DNA of 32,902 nucleotides from VFZP01 sp043755595. GTDB lineage: Bacteria > Acidobacteriota > Terriglobia > Bryobacterales > Bryobacteraceae. The stretch lies in assembly GCA_043755595.1 (NCBI GenBank), contig JAYUSQ010000295.1, positions 1-32,902 on the forward strand, given 5' to 3'. How positions within the stretch are numbered: the first letter of the stretch is position 1; each line of letters begins with the position of its first letter. The position numbers were made by a program, and so were the translations under genes. This document shows positions 1 to 8,181 of this stretch, piece after piece. A model generated the notes under the pieces. That model was not told the origin of the DNA and did not search any database. It saw nothing but the letters and a program-made list of their open reading frames with translations.

Positions 1-1
1 G

Positions 2-1201
2 GGCCGTCCTCCGGTCGCCCCTTGGCTTAGGGGCGTTTCGGAAGAAGAACCGCAGACGACGGTCACGTGGCGGAAGGAACTCGACTTGGACGGATTTGGC
101 CAACTGGATCCATCCGATCTCGAAGAATGGTTCGACGCGCATTCCATCCAGCCTCACGAGACACTCTCGGTCCCCGTGAGCAAAGCGCGGGACTGGTTGT
201 TGGACCGATGGAAGGCCCTGCCGGAGGCGTTGCAAGACAATTTGTCACTTAAGTACTGTCTGGTTGAGCGATCGGGACTACAGGCGCTCAACATCAAGGT
301 ATTAGTGGACAAGTTGAATGAGCGTACCACCCCCATTGCGAGTGCCGATATTATCCTGCCAGCGTCCTTCGGCGGCATCGAACGAGGGGAAGGACTTCTT
401 CTCGACAGGGATTCGCCTGCGGCGGACCAGACTGAAGATGGTTCGCTCATGGCGCCGGACGTGGCTGATGCAAACGTCGATGGCCGACAAAAAAGGTACC
501 GCTTCGTGCGCACCATAGGCACTGGCACCGAGGTGGAAGATTCACTTGGTTGCGAACTTCCTCGGGACCGCAAGGGCTTGTCTCGATTCACTCTGGATTT
601 GGCCAGCGCCGGAGATACCGTCAAGCAACTTGTCAGCCTCGTCCCTAAGACGCAGCGGCCCGAATTTGGGACGACGAAACAGACCTTGAATGAGCATGTG
701 GGATTGGTTAAGCATTATGCAGCGGAAATTTCTGGCCGATTGATCCTGTCCAACGACGTTCGGGAGGCTGTTACACTCGCTGCGCATTGGCATGACGACG
801 GCAAAGCCCGCGAGATCTGGCAACAAGCTGCCGGCCGTATCGGCGACGAAGAACTGGTCGGCAAATCGGGGGGCTCGATGAAACGTATCGCTAGGGGATA
901 TCGGCACGAGTTCGGTTCAATACGTAAGTTCGGAAACGAATACGAGGGCCAGATCGCCGACGAGGTCTTCGATCTGGCGATGCATTTGATCGCCGCGCAC
1001 CATGGAAGAGGGAGACCGCACTTTCCCAAGGGCGGATTCGATCCTGAAGCGCCCGCTGAGTCCCCCCGCTTGGCGCTCGATGTCATTCGCCGTTTCGCGC
1101 GTCTCCAGCGGCGATATGGCTATTGGCAATTGGCTTGGTTGGAAAATCTGCTGCGCTGCGCAGACGCGATGGCCTCAGCGGAAAAAGGGAAGAAGACGTG
1201 A
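2..1201 (+). CDS. cas3: Cas3, type I-G, C-terminal part with HD nuclease domain (5' end outside window)
   Basis: The reading frame is open from base 2, so the helicase part lies upstream of the window. What remains is the end of the helicase region and a C-terminal HD nuclease. HD-domain landmarks are the histidines in NEHVGLVKHYA, the HWHDDGKAREIW motif (nt ~784-820) and the HH pair in AAHHGRGRPHF (nt ~991-1023). In the family Cas3 is the helicase-nuclease that degrades targeted DNA, and the HD domain behind the helicase is the arrangement known for type I-G (I-U). The stop codon overlaps the GTG start of the next gene as GTGA, which indicates one operon. No internal lesion is visible. Confidence 0.9.
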   Translation, partial: GRPPVAPWLRGVSEEEPQTTVTWRKELDLDGFGQLDPSDLEEWFDAHSIQPHETLSVPVSKARDWLLDRWKALPEALQDNLSLKYCLVERSGLQALNIKVLVDKLNERTTPIASADIILPASFGGIERGEGLLLDRDSPAADQTEDGSLMAPDVADANVDGRQKRYRFVRTIGTGTEVEDSLGCELPRDRKGLSRFTLDLASAGDTVKQLVSLVPKTQRPEFGTTKQTLNEHVGLVKHYAAEISGRLILSNDVREAVTLAAHWHDDGKAREIWQQAAGRIGDEELVGKSGGSMKRIARGYRHEFGSIRKFGNEYEGQIADEVFDLAMHLIAAHHGRGRPHFPKGGFDPEAPAESPRLALDVIRRFARLQRRYGYWQLAWLENLLRCADAMASAEKGKKT

Positions 1202-2082
1202 GCGCTGCGACTACGAGTATCAGTATCCCGGTGGACCTGACAAATCCTGGCCAGTTCTTCGCCTGTTGTGGACTGTTTGAACTTGCCGATCGACTGTGGC
1301 CTGGGGCCGAAGGGTGGTTCGAAATAGCGGGGCCAAGTTCGATTTTTCATATCTCAGCATCAACGCAAGAGTCACGCAAACGGAGAAACAATGAGGGCGA
1401 TGCAGCGTGCTTGCGAATGACCCTTTGCAGTGCGGCATCAATTCGTTTCGATGTCGGGAGCACAAAGGAAGACGGGAAGGAGGGTGACGACTCAGAAGAT
1501 GAATCATCGCGTCTCAGCCCTATCGTCGTCACGTCACCCTTTCAACTCGTTCTTGATTGGTGGTCCGATAAATCTCTCAAGCCGTGGGCGGGCTCTATGA
1601 AAGAACGCCTCATTCTCAATGCAATGTTGAGAGAAATCGATTCGGCGAACCCAGATCCGATGAATGACGCAAAGGCAGTAACTGACCCACCGACTCCCGC
1701 CGAGACGGGCAAGGGGGCGAAGAAGCCAAAGAAGCGCGAGCCTTTCTATTTCGACTGCCGCCGTGGTTCCAACGCCCATCCGCTCGATTCGGGTTTCTCT
1801 CCGGACGTACATCACTGGGCATCGATCTGCTTCCCTGTCGTCGAAGCAATGTGTTTCATCGGCTTGCAGCGATGCCGACCCGCGCCGACAGATACGCCGA
1901 ATCGGTCGGTGTACACAGCTTGGGGAAAGAGCCTACCTGTCAACGCCATCGGGCCGATAGTCTGCGGCCTAGTCGACGTCCCTGCGTCGGTCAGCTTTAC
2001 TTTCGACAATTTGTTTCGAACAGACCAAAAGAAACACAAGAGTTATTCGCGCGCAAGCGCCATAAGGAGCAAGAATGTCTGA
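1198..2082 (+). CDS. cas8g: Cas8g (Csb3/GSU0052-like) large subunit of type I-G effector
   Basis: This 294-residue protein matches the Csb3/Cas8g pattern near its N-terminus, IPVDLTNPGQFFACCGLFE followed by AEGWFE, the hallmark of GSU0052-like proteins. The longer frame starting at 1123 was rejected. GTG at 1198 overlaps the cas3 stop by four bases and gives a start just before the conserved block. In the studied type I-G effector Cas8g spans the belly of the complex and holds Cas3. The middle (about residues 95-180) is charged and lysine-rich and looks like a linker. The end overlaps the cas7 start by eight bases, so translation is probably coupled. The call rests on the N-terminal motif and gene order. 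Confidence 0.82.
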   Translation: MSAATTSISIPVDLTNPGQFFACCGLFELADRLWPGAEGWFEIAGPSSIFHISASTQESRKRRNNEGDAACLRMTLCSAASIRFDVGSTKEDGKEGDDSEDESSRLSPIVVTSPFQLVLDWWSDKSLKPWAGSMKERLILNAMLREIDSANPDPMNDAKAVTDPPTPAETGKGAKKPKKREPFYFDCRRGSNAHPLDSGFSPDVHHWASICFPVVEAMCFIGLQRCRPAPTDTPNRSVYTAWGKSLPVNAIGPIVCGLVDVPASVSFTFDNLFRTDQKKHKSYSRASAIRSKNV

Positions 2083-3631
2083 AGCCTCATTTCTCGACTT
2101 TTCTCGTTTGCTGGAACCGGACGGGCCTGTGGCCATCGCTATCAAACAATCGCTGGCTCCAGTCAACGAAGACGACCTAATAATCTTCCCGCCAAGCTAT
2201 CCGATGACAAGATTTAAAGGACGAGTCCACACGGTATTGGACGGGGACTATCGAGTATCGGTGGAACTACCCGCGACCGCGACGGGAAAGACCGAGAAAC
2301 AGAAAAAGGATAGTGAGCAGACATCCGGCTATAACATTGATAGGTTCCCAGACGGCACCAACTCTTGTGAAATCGATAGCCCGCAATCGCAGGCTAACCG
2401 TATCGAACCTCTGTTCAACTTAAGAGATTACCAGGAGCTAGTTCCCCAGATTCAAATTAAGCTCGGCAGTGAACTCGGGACCAGCGCCAGCGTTAACCTC
2501 CTTGATGCAGGACACCGCGCAGCCGATGCCGTCGTAAGGTTGTCTTCCTTGGCCGACAAATTCCACTCGGCGTTTTTAGACGCCAAGCAGTGCAACCACT
2601 TTACCCTCGCGACACTCGCCCCAACGTCACTACTGTTTGGGGTCTGGGATTCGCGTTCAACTCAGGTGAAGCTGCAGCGAATTCTGCGAGCTTCCATCCG
2701 AGTGAGCAACGTTCGCGAATGCACCCGGTCAGCGCAGTTCACACCCGCTGCCGACTATGTCGCGACGCGCGCAGTGGACGCTGCACTTGACAAGGACGAA
2801 GGCGACCAGAATCCGCTTTCTAGTGAAGGCATGAAACACGCATTGGCCGTGCAGAAAGTGGGGGGTGTGATGCTGACACCCAAGAGCAGCTTGACAAGAA
2901 CAGTGACCGTCAATCTTGTCGCGATTCGGGCGCTTGGAACGGACTCCGCTGAGCGCACCGATGCCCTACGGCAATATATCCTTAGCCTCGCCTTAATCGC
3001 CGCAACGGTTGACCCGGACCTGAATTTGCGAGAAGGTTGCCATCTCCGGTTTATAGACCAACTGGATTCCACTCGCTTGATTCTCAGACGAGGGGGGCCG
3101 GAGCCGGTCACCTTCGATTCGCAGGTCATCCGGGGCTTTGCGACGACGGCGGCAAAAGCGTTCTTCCATGCCGCCGGTATCCCCTTCGAAAACAAAGACT
3201 ATCCCGATGCAGTTTTTGAATCCGGTGTAGCCGAAGAGTTTCTCGCAATGGGAGACGACCGGGATAAAGTGCGAAAGATGGGGCCTATTACTGCCGCTAC
3301 GCTGAGGCGGTTCCGTGAACTGAGCAACGATCCGTGGAAGCCCTTAATGGAAGCGGTCCAAGCGGCCAAGAAGGCGCTTGGAAAGCGCAAGAAAGGTGAA
3401 CCGGCGCAGAATCCGACAGCTTTACGTCCCGTACTCGATGTACTCGCCGCATTTTCGGAGAATCTCGTTCTTCCGGAAGACGCAAGGGCAGTCGCGCTGG
3501 AATTGACTGCAATCGGAAACAACGATAGAAACTCACACGAAACCCTCGGACAAATCGAGGGTAGGATCAAGGCATTCAAGAAACTTCAAAAGGAAGCAAT
3601 CAAAATCGAATCGGGTGATGTCAAGGAATAA
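2075..3631 (+). CDS. cas7: Cas7 (Csb1/GSU0053-type) backbone subunit of type I-G effector
   Basis: The 518-residue protein carries the Csb1 signatures DSPQSQANRIEPLF (residues 101-114), LLDAGHRAADAVVR (~147-160) and LAPTSLLFGVWDSR (~183-196) followed by the conserved RSAQFTP. Csb1 is the RAMP-fold subunit that polymerises along the crRNA. About 130 residues after the RAMP-like part (from DAVFESGVAEEF) are helical, charged and lysine-rich. They may be a family-typical tail or an added domain. ATG at 2075 lies inside the end of cas8g. Only nine bases separate the stop from the csb2 start, so all four effector genes form one transcription unit. Confidence 0.88.
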   Translation: MSEASFLDFSRLLEPDGPVAIAIKQSLAPVNEDDLIIFPPSYPMTRFKGRVHTVLDGDYRVSVELPATATGKTEKQKKDSEQTSGYNIDRFPDGTNSCEIDSPQSQANRIEPLFNLRDYQELVPQIQIKLGSELGTSASVNLLDAGHRAADAVVRLSSLADKFHSAFLDAKQCNHFTLATLAPTSLLFGVWDSRSTQVKLQRILRASIRVSNVRECTRSAQFTPAADYVATRAVDAALDKDEGDQNPLSSEGMKHALAVQKVGGVMLTPKSSLTRTVTVNLVAIRALGTDSAERTDALRQYILSLALIAATVDPDLNLREGCHLRFIDQLDSTRLILRRGGPEPVTFDSQVIRGFATTAAKAFFHAAGIPFENKDYPDAVFESGVAEEFLAMGDDRDKVRKMGPITAATLRRFRELSNDPWKPLMEAVQAAKKALGKRKKGEPAQNPTALRPVLDVLAAFSENLVLPEDARAVALELTAIGNNDRNSHETLGQIEGRIKAFKKLQKEAIKIESGDVKE

Positions 3632-3640
3632 GTCAGGCGA

Positions 3641-5092
3641 ATGAGTTACCTTTGCATCACCGTTCATTGGCTCGACGACCGTTACCACGGCTTGCTCAGC
3701 CGCGGTGGCGCACCAGAGTGGCCTCCGTCGCCGTTTCGATTGTTTCAGGCTCTGGTCGCGGGTGTGGCAAGAAGCGGGAGGCTGGAGACCGCCGCCGGAA
3801 CGGCCTTGGAGTGGCTTGAATCGCTTCCTGAGGCGCCGCTTATCATTGCCCCGCGTTCCTGCCAGGGTATCGCTGTCACACGTTACGTGCCTAATAACGA
3901 CGGAGACAAGGAGCCAGACCGGCAAAAACGGTTGACGGGGAAGACATCGCATCCGACCATCTTGTTGAGTTCCCCTGAGATTCACTACTTATGGCCGATT
4001 ATAGGAGATCCTCCAGAGACATCAACCACAACGGAAGCCGCGCGTTGCCTAACTTGCTTTGGTTGGGGTATCGACATGGCCTACGGCGATGCACGAATAC
4101 TCGACAGCGAGGAAGTCAGCAAACTGGAAGGCATTCGCTGGTTACCGAAGCCAAAAATGTTTCGTGAAGGTGGTATGTTGCGCGTTCCGATAGGAGGTTC
4201 GATGTTAGATCTCGTAAATTCGTACAAGTCGGCCCTCAATCGAATTGAACATGGCGAACCGCTCCGTCCAGTGAAGAAGCCGCAAGTGTTCGACCACGTA
4301 TTTTACGCAAATGCCGACCATGCCATCGGCCCCCCTTGCGAGGTTTTTGCCCTACGCACTCGTAACGACGAATTCGATCCATATCCGCACGCGAAATTGA
4401 TGCACATCGCGGGCATGACGCGGTGCGCATCGATAAAGGCCATGAAGGGATTCCCGCCTGCGGGGATTAATGGCGCCGACGAGTGGGTTAAGTCATTTGT
4501 CGCGGGGCATCGGACGGACCGCCAAGTCGAACACAAACAATTTTCCTACGTGCCTCTCCCGTCCATTGGTCATGAGCATTCAGACGCCGCCATCCGCCGC
4601 GTCATGATCGTCGCCCCGTTTGGCTGCGAAGCTGAGCTTCTACATCTGGCGGGTCAACTGGATGGCGAGCAACTGAAGCCTGAAATGGGCGGAGTGGGGC
4701 CGGTGCTGGATCGGCTACGCTCAGATAGCGTCACTCGCCAATATCTTGGTCCATCGAGGGTTTGGGCCAGTGTCAGCCCGGTAATCCTTCCCGGTCACGA
4801 CGATCACAGGCCGGAGAAAACGATTAAGCTGATCGAACGGGCGTTGACTCAGAGCGGAGTTGAGCAGACTTGCCGGTTTACTTGGAGCTCGCTGCCCAAC
4901 TTCGCCCATTGTCTCACTGCGCACAAGTACGATCATCAGGGTCGGCGATCCGGGTATTTCAAACCTCGGTACCTGGACAATCTGACTGCTGTTCATATGC
5001 GGATCACATTCGAGCAACCGGTGGCTGGGCCAATGGTCATCGGATCAGGCCGTCATTGCGGCTTCGGCGTCTTCGCAGTGTCCGGCGACTAA
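3641..5092 (+). CDS. csb2: Csb2 (GSU0054-type Cas5-Cas6 fusion), crRNA-processing subunit
   Basis: This 483-residue protein begins with the Csb2 pattern RYHG...EWPPSPFRLFQALVAG (residues 14-41), the Cas5-like RAMP half. It ends with a glycine-rich segment, GPMVIGSGRHCGFGVF (about 464-479), typical of a Cas6-like RAMP half. In type I-G Csb2 cleaves pre-crRNA and stays bound at the crRNA 3' end. This explains why the locus has no separate cas6 or cas5. It follows cas7 by nine bases and is the last effector gene. Its 3' end runs into the decayed toxin-antitoxin pair encoded on the opposite strand. No truncation is visible in the protein. Confidence 0.88.
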   Translation: MSYLCITVHWLDDRYHGLLSRGGAPEWPPSPFRLFQALVAGVARSGRLETAAGTALEWLESLPEAPLIIAPRSCQGIAVTRYVPNNDGDKEPDRQKRLTGKTSHPTILLSSPEIHYLWPIIGDPPETSTTTEAARCLTCFGWGIDMAYGDARILDSEEVSKLEGIRWLPKPKMFREGGMLRVPIGGSMLDLVNSYKSALNRIEHGEPLRPVKKPQVFDHVFYANADHAIGPPCEVFALRTRNDEFDPYPHAKLMHIAGMTRCASIKAMKGFPPAGINGADEWVKSFVAGHRTDRQVEHKQFSYVPLPSIGHEHSDAAIRRVMIVAPFGCEAELLHLAGQLDGEQLKPEMGGVGPVLDRLRSDSVTRQYLGPSRVWASVSPVILPGHDDHRPEKTIKLIERALTQSGVEQTCRFTWSSLPNFAHCLTAHKYDHQGRRSGYFKPRYLDNLTAVHMRITFEQPVAGPMVIGSGRHCGFGVFAVSGD

Positions 5093-5094
5093 CT

Positions 5095-5443
5095 CGTCAG
5101 GCCAGGTGCAGGGCCGTCGCGACTGCCGTGGTCGATATTCGGCGATTTCTTCGAGGTCGGTCTCGGCGGACCCTGTAAGGTGAAAGCGGTCAGGTCCTGC
5201 CATGCCTTTTCTTGGCCGTCCGGGAGACGGGGAAGGATCACGGCTGAAATCCAGGTCATCAGCCAGGCCCCTCACCTTGGTGCATATGGCAGCGAACGTG
5301 CGCCTCGGCCTATCGGTGGCCAAAGGCGGCGCGTTCTGTTCGCCAAGCTCAAGGAGCCAGCGGTCAAGGGTTAGCCCGCGGGCTTGCGCCTGCCTCTGAA
5401 ACCGGGCGGCGCGGTCATCCGGGATTTCGATTGTGACGTTCAT
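5095..5443 (-). pseudogene. Decayed toxin-antitoxin pair: VapB/RHH-like antitoxin joined to ParE/RelE-like toxin remnant
   Basis: On the minus strand, 80 codons from 5443 to 5204 read MNVTIEIPDDRAARFQRQ... and look like a short antitoxin: a beta strand, two helices, then a GLADDLDFSRDPS tail. It runs without a stop into MAGPDRFHLTGSAETD (ATG at 5203), followed by LEEIAEY, the N-terminus expected of a ParE/RelE toxin. After EIAEY the frame is lost. A different frame reads ATALHLA, and the first frame then resumes with DELVAG, so at least two indels lie between about 5105 and 5140. The toxin is cut off where csb2 ends. The antitoxin half may still be expressible. Family assignment is by pattern only. 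Confidence 0.6.
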
Positions 5444-5675
5444 GGCCGAACCCCCTTCGCTTTCCAGAATATCCGATATGGGGCTCTCTTTGCAGGTTCA
5501 AGTGACCCGATGCTACGCTTCCCTCGATTGCAGCCGAGCTTCATTGAAATGAAGTGAGTCGCTTTGGTCCCGGCGATTGGTGGAGCGCTTTCGGCGATTC
5601 GAAATAATAAGTTCGCTGGCACCGCGGTTTAGGCTGACTGGACGAGTCTTGACTCTGCGGCGCAGACCGCATGCT

Positions 5676-5784
5676 TGCGCATGGCGGCTCGGAACCGAGG
5701 TGCATGACGTGTGAATGATCCACAGGTAGGCTCGTGCAGCTACGTGCTGCGCATGGCGGCTCGGAACCGAGGTGCATGACGTGT
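5676..5784. repeat. Two exact 37-bp direct repeats 72 bp apart with a palindromic core
   Basis: Copies lie at 5676-5712 and 5748-5784, identical by eye, with 35 bp between them (5713-5747). Each holds the perfect dyad CTCGGAACCGAG. A short third piece, TCGGAACCGAG, follows directly after copy 2 without a spacer-length gap. The repeat length and 72-bp period are nearly those of the downstream CRISPR array, but the sequence is unrelated to that array's repeat. The remaining gene-free sequence between 5444 and 5835 shows no convincing coding frame. Confidence 0.75.
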
Positions 5785-5835
5785 CGGAACCGAGCTGCAA
5801 CAATGTGGATTGGACGGTGATAGGCTGTTAGTGCC

Positions 5836-6126
5836 GTGCGAACAACTTATCTCATTTGTTACGACATATGCGACGACAAGCGGCTACGGCTTGTCTTCAA
5901 GACAATGCGCGGCTATGGCGATCATCTACAATACTCGGTTTTCGAGTGTCAACTTACGGCGACCGATCTGGCGTGCTGCCGGGCCGAGCTGGCCGGCATC
6001 ATTCAACACAATGAAGACCAGATTCTGTTTGTCAATCTGGGTCCATCGGATGGACGGGGCGAGCGAGTCATCAGCGCCCTCGGTAAGCCGTATTCGAAGT
6101 TCGACAGTCCGTGCATTATTGTTTAA
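5836..6126 (+). CDS. cas2: Cas2 adaptation endoribonuclease-like protein
   Basis: The 96-residue protein begins with TTYLICYDICDDKRL, in which the Asp after CY is the conserved first-strand aspartate of Cas2. It continues with RLVFKTMRGYGDHLQYSVFECQL, a typical ferredoxin-like Cas2 core. The start is GTG at 5836, and no good Shine-Dalgarno sequence is evident. Cas2 dimers bridge two Cas1 dimers in the spacer-integration complex. It precedes cas4-cas1 by 42 bp, so both probably share a transcript that begins downstream of the 37-bp repeats. The length is normal for the family. Confidence 0.93.
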   Translation: MRTTYLICYDICDDKRLRLVFKTMRGYGDHLQYSVFECQLTATDLACCRAELAGIIQHNEDQILFVNLGPSDGRGERVISALGKPYSKFDSPCIIV

Positions 6127-6168
6127 AACAAAACGACAACAACATGTTACAAGGAGGAGGAGACAAAA

Positions 6169-7995
6169 ATGGCCACGCAGCCAATACCGATCCTGGCGCA
6201 GAACCAGGATATTGAACGCGCCCCGTTGCCGGAGTATCTGCCCGCGCGCATGGTGAACGAGTATGTCTATTGCCCGCGCCTGTTCTTCTATGAATGGGTG
6301 GACGGAGTGTTTGTCGAGTCGTCCGATACGGTGGAAGGCTCGCACCAGCACAAACGAGTCGACAAGCCGGGGCGCGCCGCGCTCCCGGTCGCCGAAGAGT
6401 TGGCGCCGGAAGATAAGTTGACCACTCGCGCGGTGACATTGGCGAGCGACCGGCACCGGCTGATCGCGAAGTTGGATCTGCTCGAGATCGCCGAGGGCGA
6501 AGCGACGCCGGTGGACTACAAACGCGGGCGACCGCGCGAGAGCGAGTCCGGCGAGTTGATCGCATGGCCGGCCGATCGGGTCCAACTCGCGGTCCAAGCG
6601 ATCGTGCTGCGCGAGAACGGTTTCACGGTGAATGAAGGCATCCTGTTCTACGCGGCCACGAAGCAACGGGTGCGGGTGACGTTCGACGACGCCGCAATCG
6701 CCGAAGCGTTGCGCGCGGCCGAGGAGGCGTGGCAACTGGCGCGGGAGGGCCGAAGGCCGCAGCCGCTGGAGGATTCGCCGAAGTGTCCGCGCTGTTCGCT
6801 GGTGGGAGTGTGCCTGCCCGATGAAACGAACCGGCTGGCGAGAAATTCCGACGGGGCGGAAGCCGCGCAACAGCTTTCGCTCTTCGATATCTTGAACGAC
6901 GGCGACACGCCGAGGAAACCGGCATCGTCGACGGCAAGCGGAGCGGCGGCCACGCGGGCGATGGTGGCTCCACGGGGCGACAAAAAACCGGTCTATTTGA
7001 ACACGCAAGGGCTGCGGGTGGGCAAGAGCGGCGAGGTGTTGCAGATGCGCGAGAAGGAGACGGTGGTGCAAGAGGCGCGCATCCGCGAGATCAACCAAGT
7101 GAACCTGATGGGGAACGTGCAGATCTCGACGCAGGCGATGCAGGAACTATTCGAAAGCGAAGTGCCGGTCTGCTATTTTTCGCAGGGCGGGTGGTTTTAT
7201 GGCATCGCGACGGGTCTGACGACGAAGAACATCTTTCTGCGGCGGACACAGTTCCGGTTGGCGGACCAAGAGGGGTTTTGCATCCGTTTGGCGCGGCAGG
7301 TGATCGCGGGCAAGATTCGCAATCAGAGGACGTTGCTGCAACGGAATCATGTGGAGCCGCCGGCGCTGGCGTTGCGGCGGATGAAGGAATTGGCGGAGGA
7401 TGCCGAGCAGGCGGGATCACTGGAAGAGTTGTTGGGATTGGAGGGGTCGGCGGCGAGATTTTATTTTGGGGAGTTCGGCCAGATGCTTAAGGCGGGTGAA
7501 GCGGGAGACGAGGCTTCCGACATGGCGTTCGACTTTGAGCGGCGCAACCGGAGGCCGCCGCGCGATCCGGTGAACGCGTTGCTTTCGCTGGGCTACAGCA
7601 TGCTGGCGAAGGATCTGACGGTGGCGTGCGCCTCGGTGGGGTTGGACCCGATGCTGGGGTTCTTGCACCAGCCTCGATTCGGGCGGCCGGCTTTGGCATT
7701 GGATTTGATGGAGCCGTTCCGGCCGTTGATCGCGGATTCGGCGGTGTTGAGCGCGGTGAACACTCGAATGGTTACGCGTAAGGATTTCGTGCAGGCAGGG
7801 CCGGCAGTGGCGTTGACGCCGGGCGGGCGGAAGGGGTTTTTCCGTGCGTATGAAATGCGGATGGATACGTTGGTGACGCATCCGCAGTTCGATTACCGGG
7901 TTTCGTATCGGAGGGTGTTGGAGATCCAGGTACGATTGTTGGCGCGGTATCTGGAGGGGGAGATCGGGTCGTACCCGGTGTTTTTGACGCGCTGA
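6169..7995 (+). CDS. cas4-cas1: Cas4-Cas1 fusion, spacer selection and integration
   Basis: The 608-residue fusion has a RecB-like Cas4 domain at about residues 22-218. It shows C35, the nuclease pieces D103 and D116-Y-K118, and the cluster CPRCSLVGVC (C206, C209, C215), which with C35 would bind iron-sulfur. A linker of about 50 residues leads to Cas1 (about 270-608). The Cas1 metal ligands are visible: E425 in LGLEGSAARFYF, H500 in GFLHQPRFGRP and D512 in LALDLMEPFRP. Such fusions are a hallmark of type I-G/I-U and couple PAM recognition to integration. A strong AAGGAGG site (from 6151) precedes the ATG. The sequence is more GC-rich at third positions than the effector genes. It appears intact. 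Confidence 0.95.
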   Translation: MATQPIPILAQNQDIERAPLPEYLPARMVNEYVYCPRLFFYEWVDGVFVESSDTVEGSHQHKRVDKPGRAALPVAEELAPEDKLTTRAVTLASDRHRLIAKLDLLEIAEGEATPVDYKRGRPRESESGELIAWPADRVQLAVQAIVLRENGFTVNEGILFYAATKQRVRVTFDDAAIAEALRAAEEAWQLAREGRRPQPLEDSPKCPRCSLVGVCLPDETNRLARNSDGAEAAQQLSLFDILNDGDTPRKPASSTASGAAATRAMVAPRGDKKPVYLNTQGLRVGKSGEVLQMREKETVVQEARIREINQVNLMGNVQISTQAMQELFESEVPVCYFSQGGWFYGIATGLTTKNIFLRRTQFRLADQEGFCIRLARQVIAGKIRNQRTLLQRNHVEPPALALRRMKELAEDAEQAGSLEELLGLEGSAARFYFGEFGQMLKAGEAGDEASDMAFDFERRNRRPPRDPVNALLSLGYSMLAKDLTVACASVGLDPMLGFLHQPRFGRPALALDLMEPFRPLIADSAVLSAVNTRMVTRKDFVQAGPAVALTPGGRKGFFRAYEMRMDTLVTHPQFDYRVSYRRVLEIQVRLLARYLEGEIGSYPVFLTR

Positions 7996-8181
7996 GAAGC
8001 GCGCGAGCGGCGGGATGGCTCTGGATTAAGGGGACCCGCTCGCGAGGAGGCAAGTCTATGATCGTACAAGGATTTGGGGTAGACTACGAGAGGCGGGCCG
8101 TGGTGTAAGTGGTGCGGAATTGGGACCGCTCGCGAATTGGTCTGGAGATCATTGATAATAGAAGTGGTTAAGATGGCCGGT
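7996..8181 (+). promoter_or_regulatory. CRISPR leader-like segment
   Basis: These 186 bp lie between the cas4-cas1 stop and the first repeat and encode nothing recognisable. CCGCTCGCGA occurs at 8036-8045 and again at 8126-8135 (90 bp apart). The reverse complement of its first nine bases, CGCGAGCGG, is at 8002-8010 and could pair with the first copy across a 25-bp loop. GATAAT near 8153, about 30 bp before the first repeat, resembles a -10 element, but no clear -35 is seen. Leader identity is inferred from position beside the adaptation genes. Confidence 0.6.

Noticed and set aside
5784..5798. Third copy of the 37-bp repeat
   Set aside because: Only the TCGGAACCGAG core is present, and it follows copy 2 without a spacer-sized gap, so it is at most a fragment.
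5926..7098. 390-residue open frame on the minus strand
   Set aside because: It lies across cas2 and cas4-cas1, both well supported; its Arg/His/Leu-rich composition is typical of an antisense shadow in GC-rich DNA.
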